Positions 19,190 to 28,149 of a DNA stretch of 30,934 nucleotides are shown here, one piece after another (within the stretch, counting starts at the first letter, position 1; each line of letters opens with the position of its first letter). Made by a program: the position numbers and the translations under genes. The DNA comes from Chara braunii (Eukaryota > Streptophyta > Charophyceae > Charales > Characeae): the NCBI GenBank assembly GCA_003427395.1, contig BFEA01000008.1, positions 4,533,819 through 4,564,752 on the forward strand, given 5' to 3'. A model generated the notes under the pieces. The model saw only the letters and a list, made by a program, of their open reading frames with translations, did no database searches and had not been told where the DNA came from.

Positions 19190-19865
19190 TGTTACTTTGC
19201 AAAGAATATTGCTGATGTAGCAGGCCTAAAAACCGTACTCTTACAATCCTAGATAAATTTCGTTCAAACCCAATATTTTTTTTTTTTGGGTTTTCACGAA
19301 TTCTATGTTGAACCCATGATTCGTGAAAATCCAACAAAACCACAAAAACCAAAATTTTGTATAGAGTGAAAAAGTAGAAGTTCAAATTTTATTTATGATA
19401 TTAAAAAAAAACACATTTTTTACCACTTATCAAGAGACAAGAAAAAAAATCAAACAAGCGATCCTCAAGATGTGGAGAAAAAATCTTTCTTGCAAAGATC
19501 CTGTTATAGGACTATAAGCTAGGCTACCATCCCGGCGGCCCGGGTCCCGGGGGGCCAGCCCGTGCAAGAACCAGGGAAGGTCCCAACAAAAAAAGAAAAA
19601 TCCGAAAAATCTGAAAAAAACCTATGTTATGCAAAAAAAATAAACTGAACAACTTTTGCGTCAGGGTCACATCGAAATTTTTCACTAAATTTAGGATAAA
19701 AAATAAAATTAAAAAATCATTTTTTTTTTTTTAATTTTTCTGGCCCGACCGGGCAAGTGACCCCGAGCCACTCTGGTAGCCTAGACTATAAGTCATTTTC
19801 AACAGACTTGCAGAAAAGCAGAGCTCCAATAAAATAGACTCGAAAGTTGTAAAAACACAGTTTTA
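19190..19865 (-). repeat. Diverged dispersed repeat, minus orientation, carrying a MITE
   Basis: 19190-19510 and 19785-19865 match the reverse complement of 9680-10033 block by block. The repeat is interrupted by the MITE at 19519-19784. See the 9.7-kb copy for the uninterrupted site. Confidence 0.6.
19511..19792. mobile_element. 266-bp hAT-like MITE with perfect 8-bp target duplication
   Basis: The element 19519-19784 starts CTAGGCTACCA and ends TGGTAGCCTAG. It is flanked by ACTATAAG at 19511-19518 and 19785-19792 (exact 8 bp). Subterminal G/C blocks (GGCGGCCCGGGTCCC and GGCCCGACCGGGC) and the shared core at about 19620-19705 match the 283-bp copy at 15752. No coding capacity. The related repeat at 9.7 kb has a single CTTATAGT at the corresponding place, confirming the insertion. 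Confidence 0.85.
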
Positions 19866-19964
19866 GTGAATTATGGCATACAAGACTATATGTCATTTTC
19901 AACATTTATAGACCCTATAAAATAATTTTGAAGTTGACAGTAAAATCTTTATCAAAAAATATAT

Positions 19965-20015
19965 GTTATGTAAAATAATAACGCAAACAATTTTTTGTCT
20001 CGGAGACATGTGACC
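19965..20015 (+). repeat. Isolated copy of the shared MITE core
   Basis: ATATATGTTATGTAAAATAA followed by AACGCAAACAATTTTTTGTC and a GGAGACATGTGA end matches the left part of the core found in the MITEs, but I could not identify terminal inverted repeats around it. Probably a truncated element. Confidence 0.45.
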
Positions 20016-20154
20016 CTCCTATGGACTTAATAACTATGGGATATCTCTCCCCCTAACCCATCCTATGCTAAGCCTGCCGCTAACCTGGCGTGATGCTATG
20101 TTTGGACTGATGGATGGTCTGGTTCCCCGTGTATTATGGGGTTGTCATGTTCTA

Positions 20155-20219
20155 CACACCCACACATACACATATACACACTCGCACATGCACGCACACA
20201 TACACACACATGCACATAC

Positions 20220-20251
<32 letters not shown>

Positions 20252-20261
20252 GTAATCAGAG

Positions 20262-20295
<34 letters not shown>
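20155..20295 (+). repeat. Compound microsatellite (CA)n then (CAAT)n
   Basis: CA-rich repeat 20155-20219 followed by (CAAT)n 20220-20295 with one 14-bp interruption. The translated Ser-Ile-Asn-Gln repeats are not a gene. Confidence 0.9.
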
Positions 20296-20296
<1 letters not shown>

Positions 20297-20852
20297 GTGT
20301 ATCTGGCGGGGAAAAAAAAAAAGGAAAAAGAAAAAAAAATGGTTTTGATATTTATTTTTATTATTATTTTTTTTTTTTTTCCTTTCATATTTGCATATGT
20401 AGGTAAAAAGAAAGAATCAAAGAAACATAAGCACTATGATTATCCCACCAGGAATCAGTAAACAACGGAAAAAAAAAAGAGTTTTCTTTTTTTAATTATG
20501 TTTCTTTTGATTTTAATACTTGTTTTTTAACATTTTTTTCGTCTTCTAGTTTTTAAAAAATAACAAAAAACATCAAAACAAAAAAACAAAAAATATGGGG
20601 ATGTAGGGTCTTGAAAGTCCGACAACTCCAATTTTTTTTTGTTTTTTTTTTGCCCATTATCCTACGAATTAAAAATGTCGGGGTTTTTCGACCGCACTTG
20701 ACCTCAGCGGTTGACCCCCGCGGGCCAAAAAGCCCTCAGTCATGACCACGGGTGATACATAGGCGAACAGAGGTCGGCCTAAGCAAAGGAACGCGCCATG
20801 ACACGACCCTATAGTAACTAGAAGTAGATCGGTAGGGCGGCAAGCAGCCAAC
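20296..20852. other. AT-rich, then leader-like DNA before gag; no gene
   Basis: Poly(A)- and poly(T)-rich to about 20660, then GC-balanced sequence leading to the gag ATG at 20853. The latter is probably the remnant 5' untranslated part of the retrotransposon. I see no convincing primer-binding site. Confidence 0.4.
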
Positions 20853-22486
20853 ATGAATGCCAATCCGACACCAAATGTTGGCGAGGCTCCAGCCCCCTGA
20901 GCACAAGCACCTGCAACCCCGCCTGATCTATACCTCTTCGATCCTACACATTGTATGGTCCAGTCATGGATAGCCACGCTGCGTGCCCAGCAATATGACA
21001 ACGACGAGGCCAGGATCAACATCCTCGTCAGGTTGGGAGGGGATGTGCACCATTGGTTCACAACTTACCTCTGGGTAGATCTCCCGACATTCTCAATAGA
21101 CTTCTTAAACCGATTTGATTACAACCACCCAGAACAGGTTTTTTTATGATTGAAGATCGAGTCCAAAAGCCCCTCGAATCCGTCATATAATATTGCAGTA
21201 GGTTTTATGGGTTGTTTGTTAGGTCAGAGTGGGGCGAGGAGGTCGGAAGAGATTTGTTTATCGATGGGCTTCGCAGTCGAAAGATGAGGGCGAAACTGCA
21301 AAAGCAGTTTTCCCCCACCAATCAGACCATGCAATAGATCATGGACGTTGCGGAAGAAATGAAGAAAAAGTTTGTTGCTAGCTTCTTAGAAGAGAAAGAC
21401 CACGCCAAGGAAGGAGACTCTTCTGAATTGGCCAGAACGAAGGTCAAATTAGCTGCGCTCCAAAACAAATTTGAAAACATGGTCTTCGTCTCCGACTTCG
21501 TCACTTACCTAGAACATGTTGTAGCTAAGAGATCGATACCGGACACAACCACATGATTGCCTGTGATGGTCACACCTAGGCCTTCCCTACCTACGCCTCC
21601 CCCAGATCCCCCCATGAAACCAAGTGAGTCAAACGCCATACATGAGTTGACTCGAACACTAGTTAGCCTAATGCAAGAAAGCAAGAAAGAACAGCGTGAG
21701 CATAATGCCGGGATAGAATCCCTGATGAGATCGATGCACCCTATTGCCGTTCGAGCTGCGCCCATAGCACAAGCAGCAACCCCGGGTCAGGCTGTGGGCA
21801 GCGCGGCAGCTTGTCTAGGCGTCTCTTACACGTGTCACCATCCCGGCCACCTAGCCCGGGACTGCCCCAACCGGCTGATGCAAGTCCTGTTGGGAGCCGT
21901 CCTCGTGGCAGAAGCACCAATGGTCAACGAACCAAAAAGGGCGGGCATAATGGTGGAGGAGATAGAAGGAGGGGGGAGTGCGATAGCTACCACCGAGGAA
22001 GCTGTAAAATTTATCCCGCTTGATCAATACATCTCGTTGGGCTACCTGGGATTGGGAATGATCGGAACCATCCGCCCAGCGAATGGGCAACGGGAAGTAA
22101 CGAAATGGAGACCGTCCCCTGGAGAAATGGAATCGGGCGGCCCCGCCTTTGTTACGGGAGAAATTAATGTCCTGAATATCGTCCGAGCCCTGGATCATCG
22201 AATCCCCTTGCCCATTGGACACCTGCTGTCCATATCGGAACAGGCGAATGAAATTAATGTCCTGAATATAGTCCGAGCCCTGGATCATCGAATCCCCTTG
22301 CCCATTGGACACCTGCTGTCCATATCGTCCGAGCCCTGGATCATCAAATCCCCTTGCCGCAGCATTGCAAGGCAAACCGGAAACGGTTTGCCCTCGCTAA
22401 GCAAGCAGCCATCAAAGGGGAAGCCCCCGCTTGTGAAGACAAGCCCGATGTCCCCAGCACCTTGGACTCGATACGGTTAGGACCAA
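20853..22486 (+). pseudogene. Ty3/gypsy-type gag relic
   Basis: ATG at 20853 begins a frame reading NANPTPNVGEAPAP with TGA at 20898-20900. It then has a gag-like helical region (WIATLRAQQYDNDEARINIL, then VHHWFTTYLW). At the T7 run 21139-21145 the signal shifts frame (one T apparently lost) and continues through GLRSRKMRAKLQKQFSP, with stops at 21188, about 21333 and 21554, to a nucleocapsid-like zinc knuckle at about 21833-21865. The knuckle reads SYTC-HHPG-H-LARD-C: the first cysteine of C-x2-C-x4-H-x4-C is Ser. A 90-bp internal duplication (22160-22327) and a partial third copy change the frame, and the tail (HCKANRKRFALAKQAAIK) ends near 22486. The encoded role would be the particle-forming protein. 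Clearly inactive. Confidence 0.75.
22160..22357 (+). repeat. 90-bp tandem duplication inside the gag relic, with partial third copy
   Basis: 22160-22249 is repeated from 22250 (GAAATTAATGTCCTGAATAT in both, one substitution shortly after), and the segment TCGTCCGAGCCCTGGATCAT recurs once more at about 22325. The 90-bp period keeps the frame in copy two; the partial third copy shifts it. Confidence 0.85.
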
Positions 22487-22488
22487 TT

Positions 22489-23253
22489 TGAAAAAACGAT
22501 CATTTACTGCGCATTAAGGCCATTCCGTGGAAATCCGCGGAATGCGACATAGAAGTCTGGGGAAATCCGTACAATGTTATTATCGACTCACGGGCCGCGG
22601 TCCTAGCCATTTCCTTGAGGGTCGTGGAACGGGTAGGAGGAAGAAAGGATCTGATCCCGTTAGCGGAAGGTGATTATCTTGTCTCCGTCGATGAGAAAAA
22701 GATCAAGGTGGTGGGAACGATGACGAATATTGTGTTTCGATTAGGAAAAGTTCACACATTGGGGGACGTCGTGGTATTAGACGTAAACACATACGATGTC
22801 CTTTTGGGATTACCGGCCCTTACCGCACTGAGAGTCAATCCCGATTTCAAGAGGCGGTCGATCATCCTTCGGAATACGGGCGGAAAACCATATGTTGTCC
22901 GGATGCGTCTGACTCTCCGGATTACGCTCCCTACAACCCGGAAAACTATTCCCGGAAATGGAGAACCACTCCGTGTGATCACCTTGAGGAAACCCCTCAA
23001 AGAAACAGACCAAAGGGGAAAGGGATCGAAGTTGTCAAATAACTCCTCTAACAGCAAGGACGAAGCAGACCCGGTAATCCGGGACATGGCGCACCAACTG
23101 ACTCGCTACCCCGTTCAACAGAAAACAACGAGAACATTCGTCGTTACGGAAAGAAACCTCCAACGGACGCCAAGTATCCCGAATGGCCGATTCTTTGGAA
23201 CCCCCTCGGACCCTGTACGAAGCCACCACCCCGCTTTTCTCAATATACCGTGA
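22489..23253 (+). pseudogene. Retrotransposon aspartic protease relic
   Basis: Open in frame 1 from after a TGA near 22486, with no good start because it was part of a polyprotein. The catalytic region reads YNVIIDSRAAVLAIS, with Asp codon 22585-22587. The conserved D-S/T-G has become D-S-R, which would abolish activity. The second conserved block, DVLLGLPALTAL (about 22797-22830), matches the hydrophobic-G-hydrophobic motif near the C-terminus of retropepsin-like domains. The remaining 140 codons are a basic linker. After 23253 coding signal continues in frame 2 (23254-23630, with stops near 23318 and 23507), linking to RT. Confidence 0.7.
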
Positions 23254-23639
23254 CAAGGAGGCATTCTGCGATATTACGGAACTACGTCGTTCCTTGCTCT
23301 TTGCAGGGAAGGAGGTCTGATTGCTGCGACATGGCACTGAGAGTAAAGCTTTGGAACCCCCCGGGTGCGGCAACCCCTACGAACTCAGGATCAAGATTAT
23401 TGTAAAACCCGTAAGCTTGTGGGACATCAAAGATGGTGTGACACGGGAAGAACACGTGGCAATTCGGGAAGAAGACGCCCAAATGGTTGTCACAGTGTTC
23501 TCCTGGTGATCGGATAACTCGTTTATTTTAGCTCCCCCACCAGGAAACGGTAGTAAAGTAGGCACAAAACAAACGACGCTTAACATACACGAACAACTTT
23601 ATGAACTACGTGCCCCAGTACATGCCCGATGAAATTCAC
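23254..23639 (+). pseudogene. Protease-RT linker relic
   Basis: Frame 2 carries polyprotein-like sequence (YRDKEAFCDITELRRSLLF, later REEHVAIREEDAQMVVTVFS and LNIHEQLYELRAP) broken by TGA near 23318, TGA near 23507 and TGA near 23630. No catalytic motif. Position between protease and RT is the only guide to identity. Confidence 0.5.
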
Positions 23640-23991
23640 CAACTGATTGTGGAAATCCTGACCGAATATCAAAGGGCGATTTGCGTCAAGGACACGGATA
23701 TCGGACTGTTGTTAGTTATTCAACATGAAATTCAAACCGAACGCACCCACCAATCCCCTGCAAACCATACCGATACTCCCTCGCCGAACGGCAGACAGCG
23801 TTGCAACGAATCAGAGAATTCGACGCTAATGGTTTGATTGATCCAGCTACCGGATGATGGTCGTTCCCCGTAGTTCTAGTTCCGAAGAAAAACGGGTCTA
23901 TTCGCATATGCATCGATTAGAGGAAGTTGGATGACATCACGATCGAGTATGCGTACTCCCTGCGATTGGGTGTGCTACATATTTCAGTAAG
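23640..23991 (+). pseudogene. Reverse transcriptase relic, fingers part
   Basis: The frame reads SLAERQTALQRIREFDANGL, then WSFPVVLVPKKNGSIRICID, then RKLDDITIEYAYSL. These are the conserved P-V-x-L-V-x-K-K-x-G-x-x-R-x-C-x-D-Y-R-x-L-N blocks at the start of Ty3/gypsy RT. A TGA (before WSFP) and a TAG (in place of the Tyr of the D-Y-R block) interrupt it. It ends at the target duplication of an inserted MITE (23984-23991) and continues after it at 24352. Confidence 0.75.
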
Positions 23992-24359
23992 CTGGGTAGC
24001 ATCGTGTTCGGGTTCAGTGACCGAACCAGAACGTTCACAACTGAACGCGAACGAGCGCCAAAATCTCCCGAGCGCGAACATAAAAAATATTAAAAATACA
24101 AACAAAAAAAACGTTCTCCAACAAATCTAAGACAAATATATGTTATGTAAAATAATAGAACAAAGAACTTTTGTCGTGGGGGTATGCTCAAATTCGTAAC
24201 CAACTCGAGTTAAAAATAATAAATAAATAAAAAGTTTTTTTTTTTTTTAATAAATATGTTCGACCGAACACGTTCGGGGGGTGTTCGGCCGAACACCCAA
24301 ACATGTTCGGACGTTCGGAAAAGCTCTGAACGTGTTCGGTGTGCTACACAGTCAGCAAG
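23984..24359. mobile_element. hAT-like MITE inserted in RT, 8-bp target duplication
   Basis: The element 23992-24351 (360 bp) has ends CTGGGTAGCATCG (left) and, inverted from the right, CTGTGTAGCACACCG. It is flanked by TCAGTAAG (23984-23991) and TCAGCAAG (24352-24359), 7 of 8 identical. GTTCGG/CCGAAC subterminal repeats and the shared core at about 24135-24225 place it with the element at 9202-9544. Removing it brings the two halves of the RT into register at the conserved K-x-D/E-I-R block. Confidence 0.8.
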
Positions 24360-24690
24360 TTTGAAATCCGCCGCGAGTTTCATCATATCCCAATTAAGGA
24401 GGAGGATCGGTCAAAAACGGCGTTCGTATTGTTCGAAGGCACTTGGCAGTGGGTTTGTTGCTGTATAGGAATATGCAATGCACCGGCTAATTTTCAGAGA
24501 GCAATGAACAACACCTTTCATAACTTCGTCAACAAGACCAGATTGATCTAGAGAATGATCAACTTTTGCGTCATTGTGTACATGGACGATATCTTGGTGT
24601 ATTCTGAATCGTTTCACGAACATGCTAAGCAAATCATGTGGACGTTTGGGGCATTGTGGGACGCTGGGTTCAAGATCATACTAGAGAAAA
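24352..24690 (+). pseudogene. Reverse transcriptase relic, palm part with YMDD
   Basis: Frame 3 reads SKFEIRREFHHIPIKEEDRS, then KTAFVLFEGTWQWV, then CNAPANFQRAMNNTF, and after a TAG at 24549-24551 VIVYMDDILVYSESFHEHA. The catalytic YMDD is at nt 24589-24600 and is intact. The first palm Asp block (K-x-D-I-R) has Glu in place of Asp. It is interrupted at 24690 by a fold-back element and resumes at 25213 with SEFF. Confidence 0.8.
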
Positions 24691-25212
24691 CAACAGAAAA
24701 ATTCCCACGAGAAATGAAAGTTGAAAAAACATTCTTAAAAAAAAAAATCCTTCATATTTATAAATTATCATTCCAAGGTTCGTTCGATTTTAAAATTTTC
24801 AGTTTTATTTGATAAGTTCCCGTCTAAATATGAGTTTTCCCTTCCAACTACATCTATTTATTCAAGATGGAATGAAATTCTGAACGAGTTCATGAAATAT
24901 TTTAATTAAACTTTCATTCTACTACAACAAATATGTTCTAATTTAGATTGGATTAACCTGTTAATGACTGAAAATCTTTACTTAGAATGACAATCCAATT
25001 AAAATATTTCATGAACTCGTTTAGACTTCCATTCCATCTCTAGCATGCAGTTCAAATAAGAAGGGATACCCCATTCTTGGAAGGAAACTTTTCAAGTAAG
25101 AAGAAAAAAATTAAAATTGGAATGACATTTTTTACGATGGAATGAAAAATTAAAATTTATAATGTAATTTTAATATAGAATGATTATTTAATTCTGGGAA
25201 ATTTTTCTGTTG
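24691..25212. mobile_element. 522-bp fold-back element inserted between RT palm and connection
   Basis: Termini CAACAGAAAAATTCCCA (24691) and GGGAAATTTTTCTGTTG (ending 25212) are inverted. A strong internal inverted repeat of about 55 bp lies at roughly 24868-24923 and 24987-25043 (both contain AACGAGTTCATGAAATATTT or its complement). GGAATGA/TCATTCC words recur throughout. The flanks GAGAAAA and AAGTGAG imply a very short (about 2 bp, AA) target duplication. No ORF. RT reads LEK before it and SEFF after it, so it interrupts the codons in place. Confidence 0.75.
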
Positions 25213-26014
25213 AAGTGAGTTCTTCCTTTAAGAAATCTTGTTCGTAGGGCACGTGGTGACACAAGAAGGTTTGAGGCCAGATTCGATAAAAGTTGAGACG
25301 GTTCGAGAAGCTCCCATGCCTACGTCACTGATGCAGGTTCGAGCCTTTCTGGGGTTCGCCTCGTACTACCGACGATTTATCAAAGGATTTGCGGCAATCG
25401 CTCGGCCCCTGACAAACCTTCTACGGAAGGACCAACCGCTGAAGTGGGACGAGAAGTGCGAACGGGCCTTTGTCACCTTGAAAGAGGCTCTGACCTCTGC
25501 GCCTATTTTGATTCGGCCCGATCCTAAGAAGCAATTCATCATCATTACGCACTAACAACCCAAGGCGATCTTCGCTATTTTGGCCCAAAAGTGGAAGGAC
25601 GACTGCGAACATGTCATCGTGTACACCTCGTGAACTGTACCTGATGACCGAAGGAACGATTCGGCCCCTCAGGGAGAATGCTACTCGGTCGTTTGGGGAA
25701 TTCAACGCTTTCATCCATGTCTGTACGGACAAAAGTTTCTCCTCGTTACGGATCACGAGCCCCTGTTGGCTCTCAAGAGGCTCACCAACTATACGACCAT
25801 GATTGAACGATGGGTTGTCCGACTACAAGAATATGACTTCGACATCATCCATCGGAAGACAGAGAAACACGAGAACGCCGACGGATTGACACGACTGCAT
25901 CGGCCAAGCAAAGTGGCCAAAGGTGAAGCGATCACTTTGTGGAAGGAGCCGAAGTTGACCAAGGGACCATCGTACGGAGAAGTGGTCATTCTGCCCCGAA
26001 CCTCCAAGAAGTGA
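25213..26014 (+). pseudogene. RT connection and RNase H relic
   Basis: Frame 2 throughout. After a TAA at 25229: FVGHVVTQEGLRPDSIKV, then VRAFLGFASYYRRFIKGFA, then IARPLTNLLRKDQPLKW, the RT connection of Ty3/gypsy elements. RNase H follows: the first catalytic Asp (I-T-D) is His (IITH, just before TAA 25553-25555), the Glu region reads APQGECYSVVWG, and the second Asp block reads LLVTDHEPLLAL. A TGA at 25631-25633 interrupts it at a likely Arg codon. The end, YDFDIIHRKTEKHENADGLT, is the typical RNase H tail. Formal end TGA at 26012-26014. Confidence 0.8.
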
Positions 26015-26377
26015 CACGTGGACACGATAACGACGGGTAATTTTAGAGCCCCCTTTTCCCCCCTCTCATCTTCTTCTTTTCTCTCCTTGCCTGACAAATT
26101 TTGTTATTTTTGCGAAGCAATATCGCGAGTTTATTCAGTTCTTATGCGTCCTCGTGGGGAGGGATATGTCGAGTGGGTAGACGGTGCGCGATATGTCTTG
26201 AGGGCCCACGACTCTTGTGTCCAATACCGGAATGTATGTAAAGCCTGGTTATGTCCCTTGTGTTGAACCGATAAAATCCCAATGGAGGCTCGATTCCTCA
26301 AAGCCACGTCTTAAGGGTAAGAAACGACACGTCGCTTTTGGCGTGCTGAGGTATGGACAAATATTGTCCTAATAGGT
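26015..26377. other. Spacer between RNase H and integrase relics
   Basis: Contains a polypyrimidine stretch (26045-26090) and degraded sequence with no clear domain. Possibly the decayed linker or a small insertion. Nothing recognisable. Confidence 0.4.
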
Positions 26378-27699
26378 GTGGTAGTTGGAACTTCCCTCCG
26401 AGAGTTCACCAAAGATGATCGGAGGCCGGCCAATGAGAGAGCATTGGATTACCGATGGAACAATGGACGCTTAGAGAAACAAAAAACTGATGGTAGTGAA
26501 ATTTGGATGTCGGTGCCTCATTCGTTCATGAGGTACGACTCGGTTAAGTCAGCTCACGAAGAAACCGCCACCCACTTTGCTGTGAAGATCACAGAGGCAG
26601 CAATTGACAAAAACGAATGGTATTGGTCCAATATCTGAGACAATGTTAAATTCATTGTTAAAAATTATCCAGTCTGCGCGGGAGACAAGGCGTCGGTTCA
26701 ACTGCCTAGGTCGATAGTGCCCATTGTAGTAGAAAGACCGTTCCAAAGGGTTAGCATGGATACGACGGATATTGTCGTGCCCCCTGGACCGAATCGTTGC
26801 GAATATTGATTTCTTTTGGTATTCGTAGATCATTTCTCGAAATGGATCGAGGCCTACCCATGCATACATGCGACAGACGGCGGAAATCGTCCAGTATGTC
26901 AACCGTTTCCTCGAAATGCATCAGGATACTGAGGAAATCCTAACGGATAACGGGGCATAATTTCGTGGAGAAGTCTTGAGGAGTCTAGTCGTACATGGGC
27001 GTCTCCATTCACAATACAACTCCCCATATGTCGCAATCGAACGGACTAGTAGAGAATGCAAATCGGGTGATTAAGACAGCTTTGCGGCGAAACATCGCGG
27101 CTAGGGACACAAGGCCTTGGCCCGATATCGTAGACCGTATCCTAGCTATTCACCGAGGGACACCCCACGAGTCCACTGACCTGACCCTTTTTCAGTTACG
27201 GACTAATAGCTTGGCTTGCATAGCTCTGTCGAGCCTGAACGACGAGACGACCCTCGCGCGATGAGCCAGGAGGGCAACGGTCAAGGACAAGGCTCAACGC
27301 CACCTAGAATTAATGGAAAAAGTCCTCCCCCAGTTAGCCCGAAAAAGATAGCCAATGACCGAAATGGCTCACGGACGACAGGTCCAGACCTATGAGGCCC
27401 GGAATGGGAACGTTGGGCCTCGGCCCCAATATAAATTAGGGGACATAGTGCAGGTAAGGAAATGTGCTCGCTAGGGCAAGTTAGGGCCACAATTCTTCAG
27501 GCGATTCCGCGTAGTCGAGCTTGGTCCTAGAGGACTGAACAAGGTACAACTTGCGCCAGAGGTCTCAGGAAGTCGATCGGCTCGACCGATCATTCGACAC
27601 GTGTCCTATCTTCGTCCCTTACTTTCTTCTCCTTCTCCCCCATTGTCCACGTCGTCCCTCCACTCTAAGGAGGAAGATGACGATCTGGAAATCGACTAA
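26378..27699 (+). pseudogene. Integrase relic (HHCC, DDE core, GPY/F-like end)
   Basis: The N-terminal zinc region reads SAHEETATHF, then YPVCAG, where the first Cys of C-x2-C is Tyr. TGA at 26636. The core: QRVSMDTTDIV (first Asp), FVDHFSKWIEAYP, ILTDNGA with the second Asp codon at 26946-26948 followed by TAA at 26958, then NTTPHMSQSNGLVENAN with the Glu codon at 27052-27054. The Asp-Glu distance is 106 nt, i.e. about 35 codons with a 1-nt shift between. The C-terminal part is in frame 1 with stops at 27262, 27349 and 27472. It includes LGDIVQVRK and a GPY/F-like GPQFFRRFRVVELG (about 27484-27525), ending at TAA 27697-27699. It would have inserted element cDNA; it is inactive. Confidence 0.78.
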
Positions 27700-27788
27700 A
27701 TTGATTCTCCTTCTTCTCAACCTTTGTCTCCACCCTCTCCCCCATCACCATAAGTTTTTCTAAAGAACAGGTTATTAGCGAGCGTCGA

Positions 27789-28115
27789 ATGAGACCTGGG
27801 GGGCATATTTCGTCGATCCGGCAAGTGCAGCAACTACGATTGAGTTCAGATCTGCTTCGATCCGCGACATTCTTCAGCACGACGGTCATCCACACGGCAA
27901 CAGGATTTCGATTTGCATGGACCACCGATCGAGCTCCGGTGTTGGCTGAGGTGTCGACCTTTCTGCGACTGTCGCCACCAGGCAACAGCCATGTGCCAAT
28001 GATTGTCGCCTTCACCGGTGATCTTGCGACGTTGCACCCATCGTCCCACATGGGCGTCGTCCGCCAATTGCGACTTTGGGCGTGGAAAGTCATGACTGTG
28101 TGGATCCAGCTGTAA
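27789..28115 (+). pseudogene. Additional retrotransposon ORF downstream of integrase, first part
   Basis: A 108-codon open frame (ATG 27789) of balanced composition, 90 bp after the integrase stop and on the same strand. Segments such as VIHTATGFRFAWTTDRAPVL and FTGDLATLHPSSHMGVVRQL look like a real protein, and coding-like sequence continues in other frames to about 29290 (next entry). I recognise no domain. It does not have the look of an envelope protein: there is no signal or membrane segment. Probably a lineage-specific accessory ORF of the element. Confidence 0.45.
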
Positions 28116-28149
28116 GCGCAGCCTAGTGATCGGATCAACTCACTCCACT

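Noticed and set aside
385-27699. Variant genetic code with TAG/TAA read as Gln (as in some ulvophyte algae)
   Set aside because: Some stops sit where Gln would fit (24549, 26958), but others sit where Tyr (RT D-Y-R block), Trp (25553) or Arg (25631, TGA) is expected, and frameshifts occur too. Ordinary decay explains all of them.
27789-28115. Envelope-like protein after integrase
   Set aside because: No signal peptide, no membrane span and no glycoprotein-like cysteine pattern in the readable parts.
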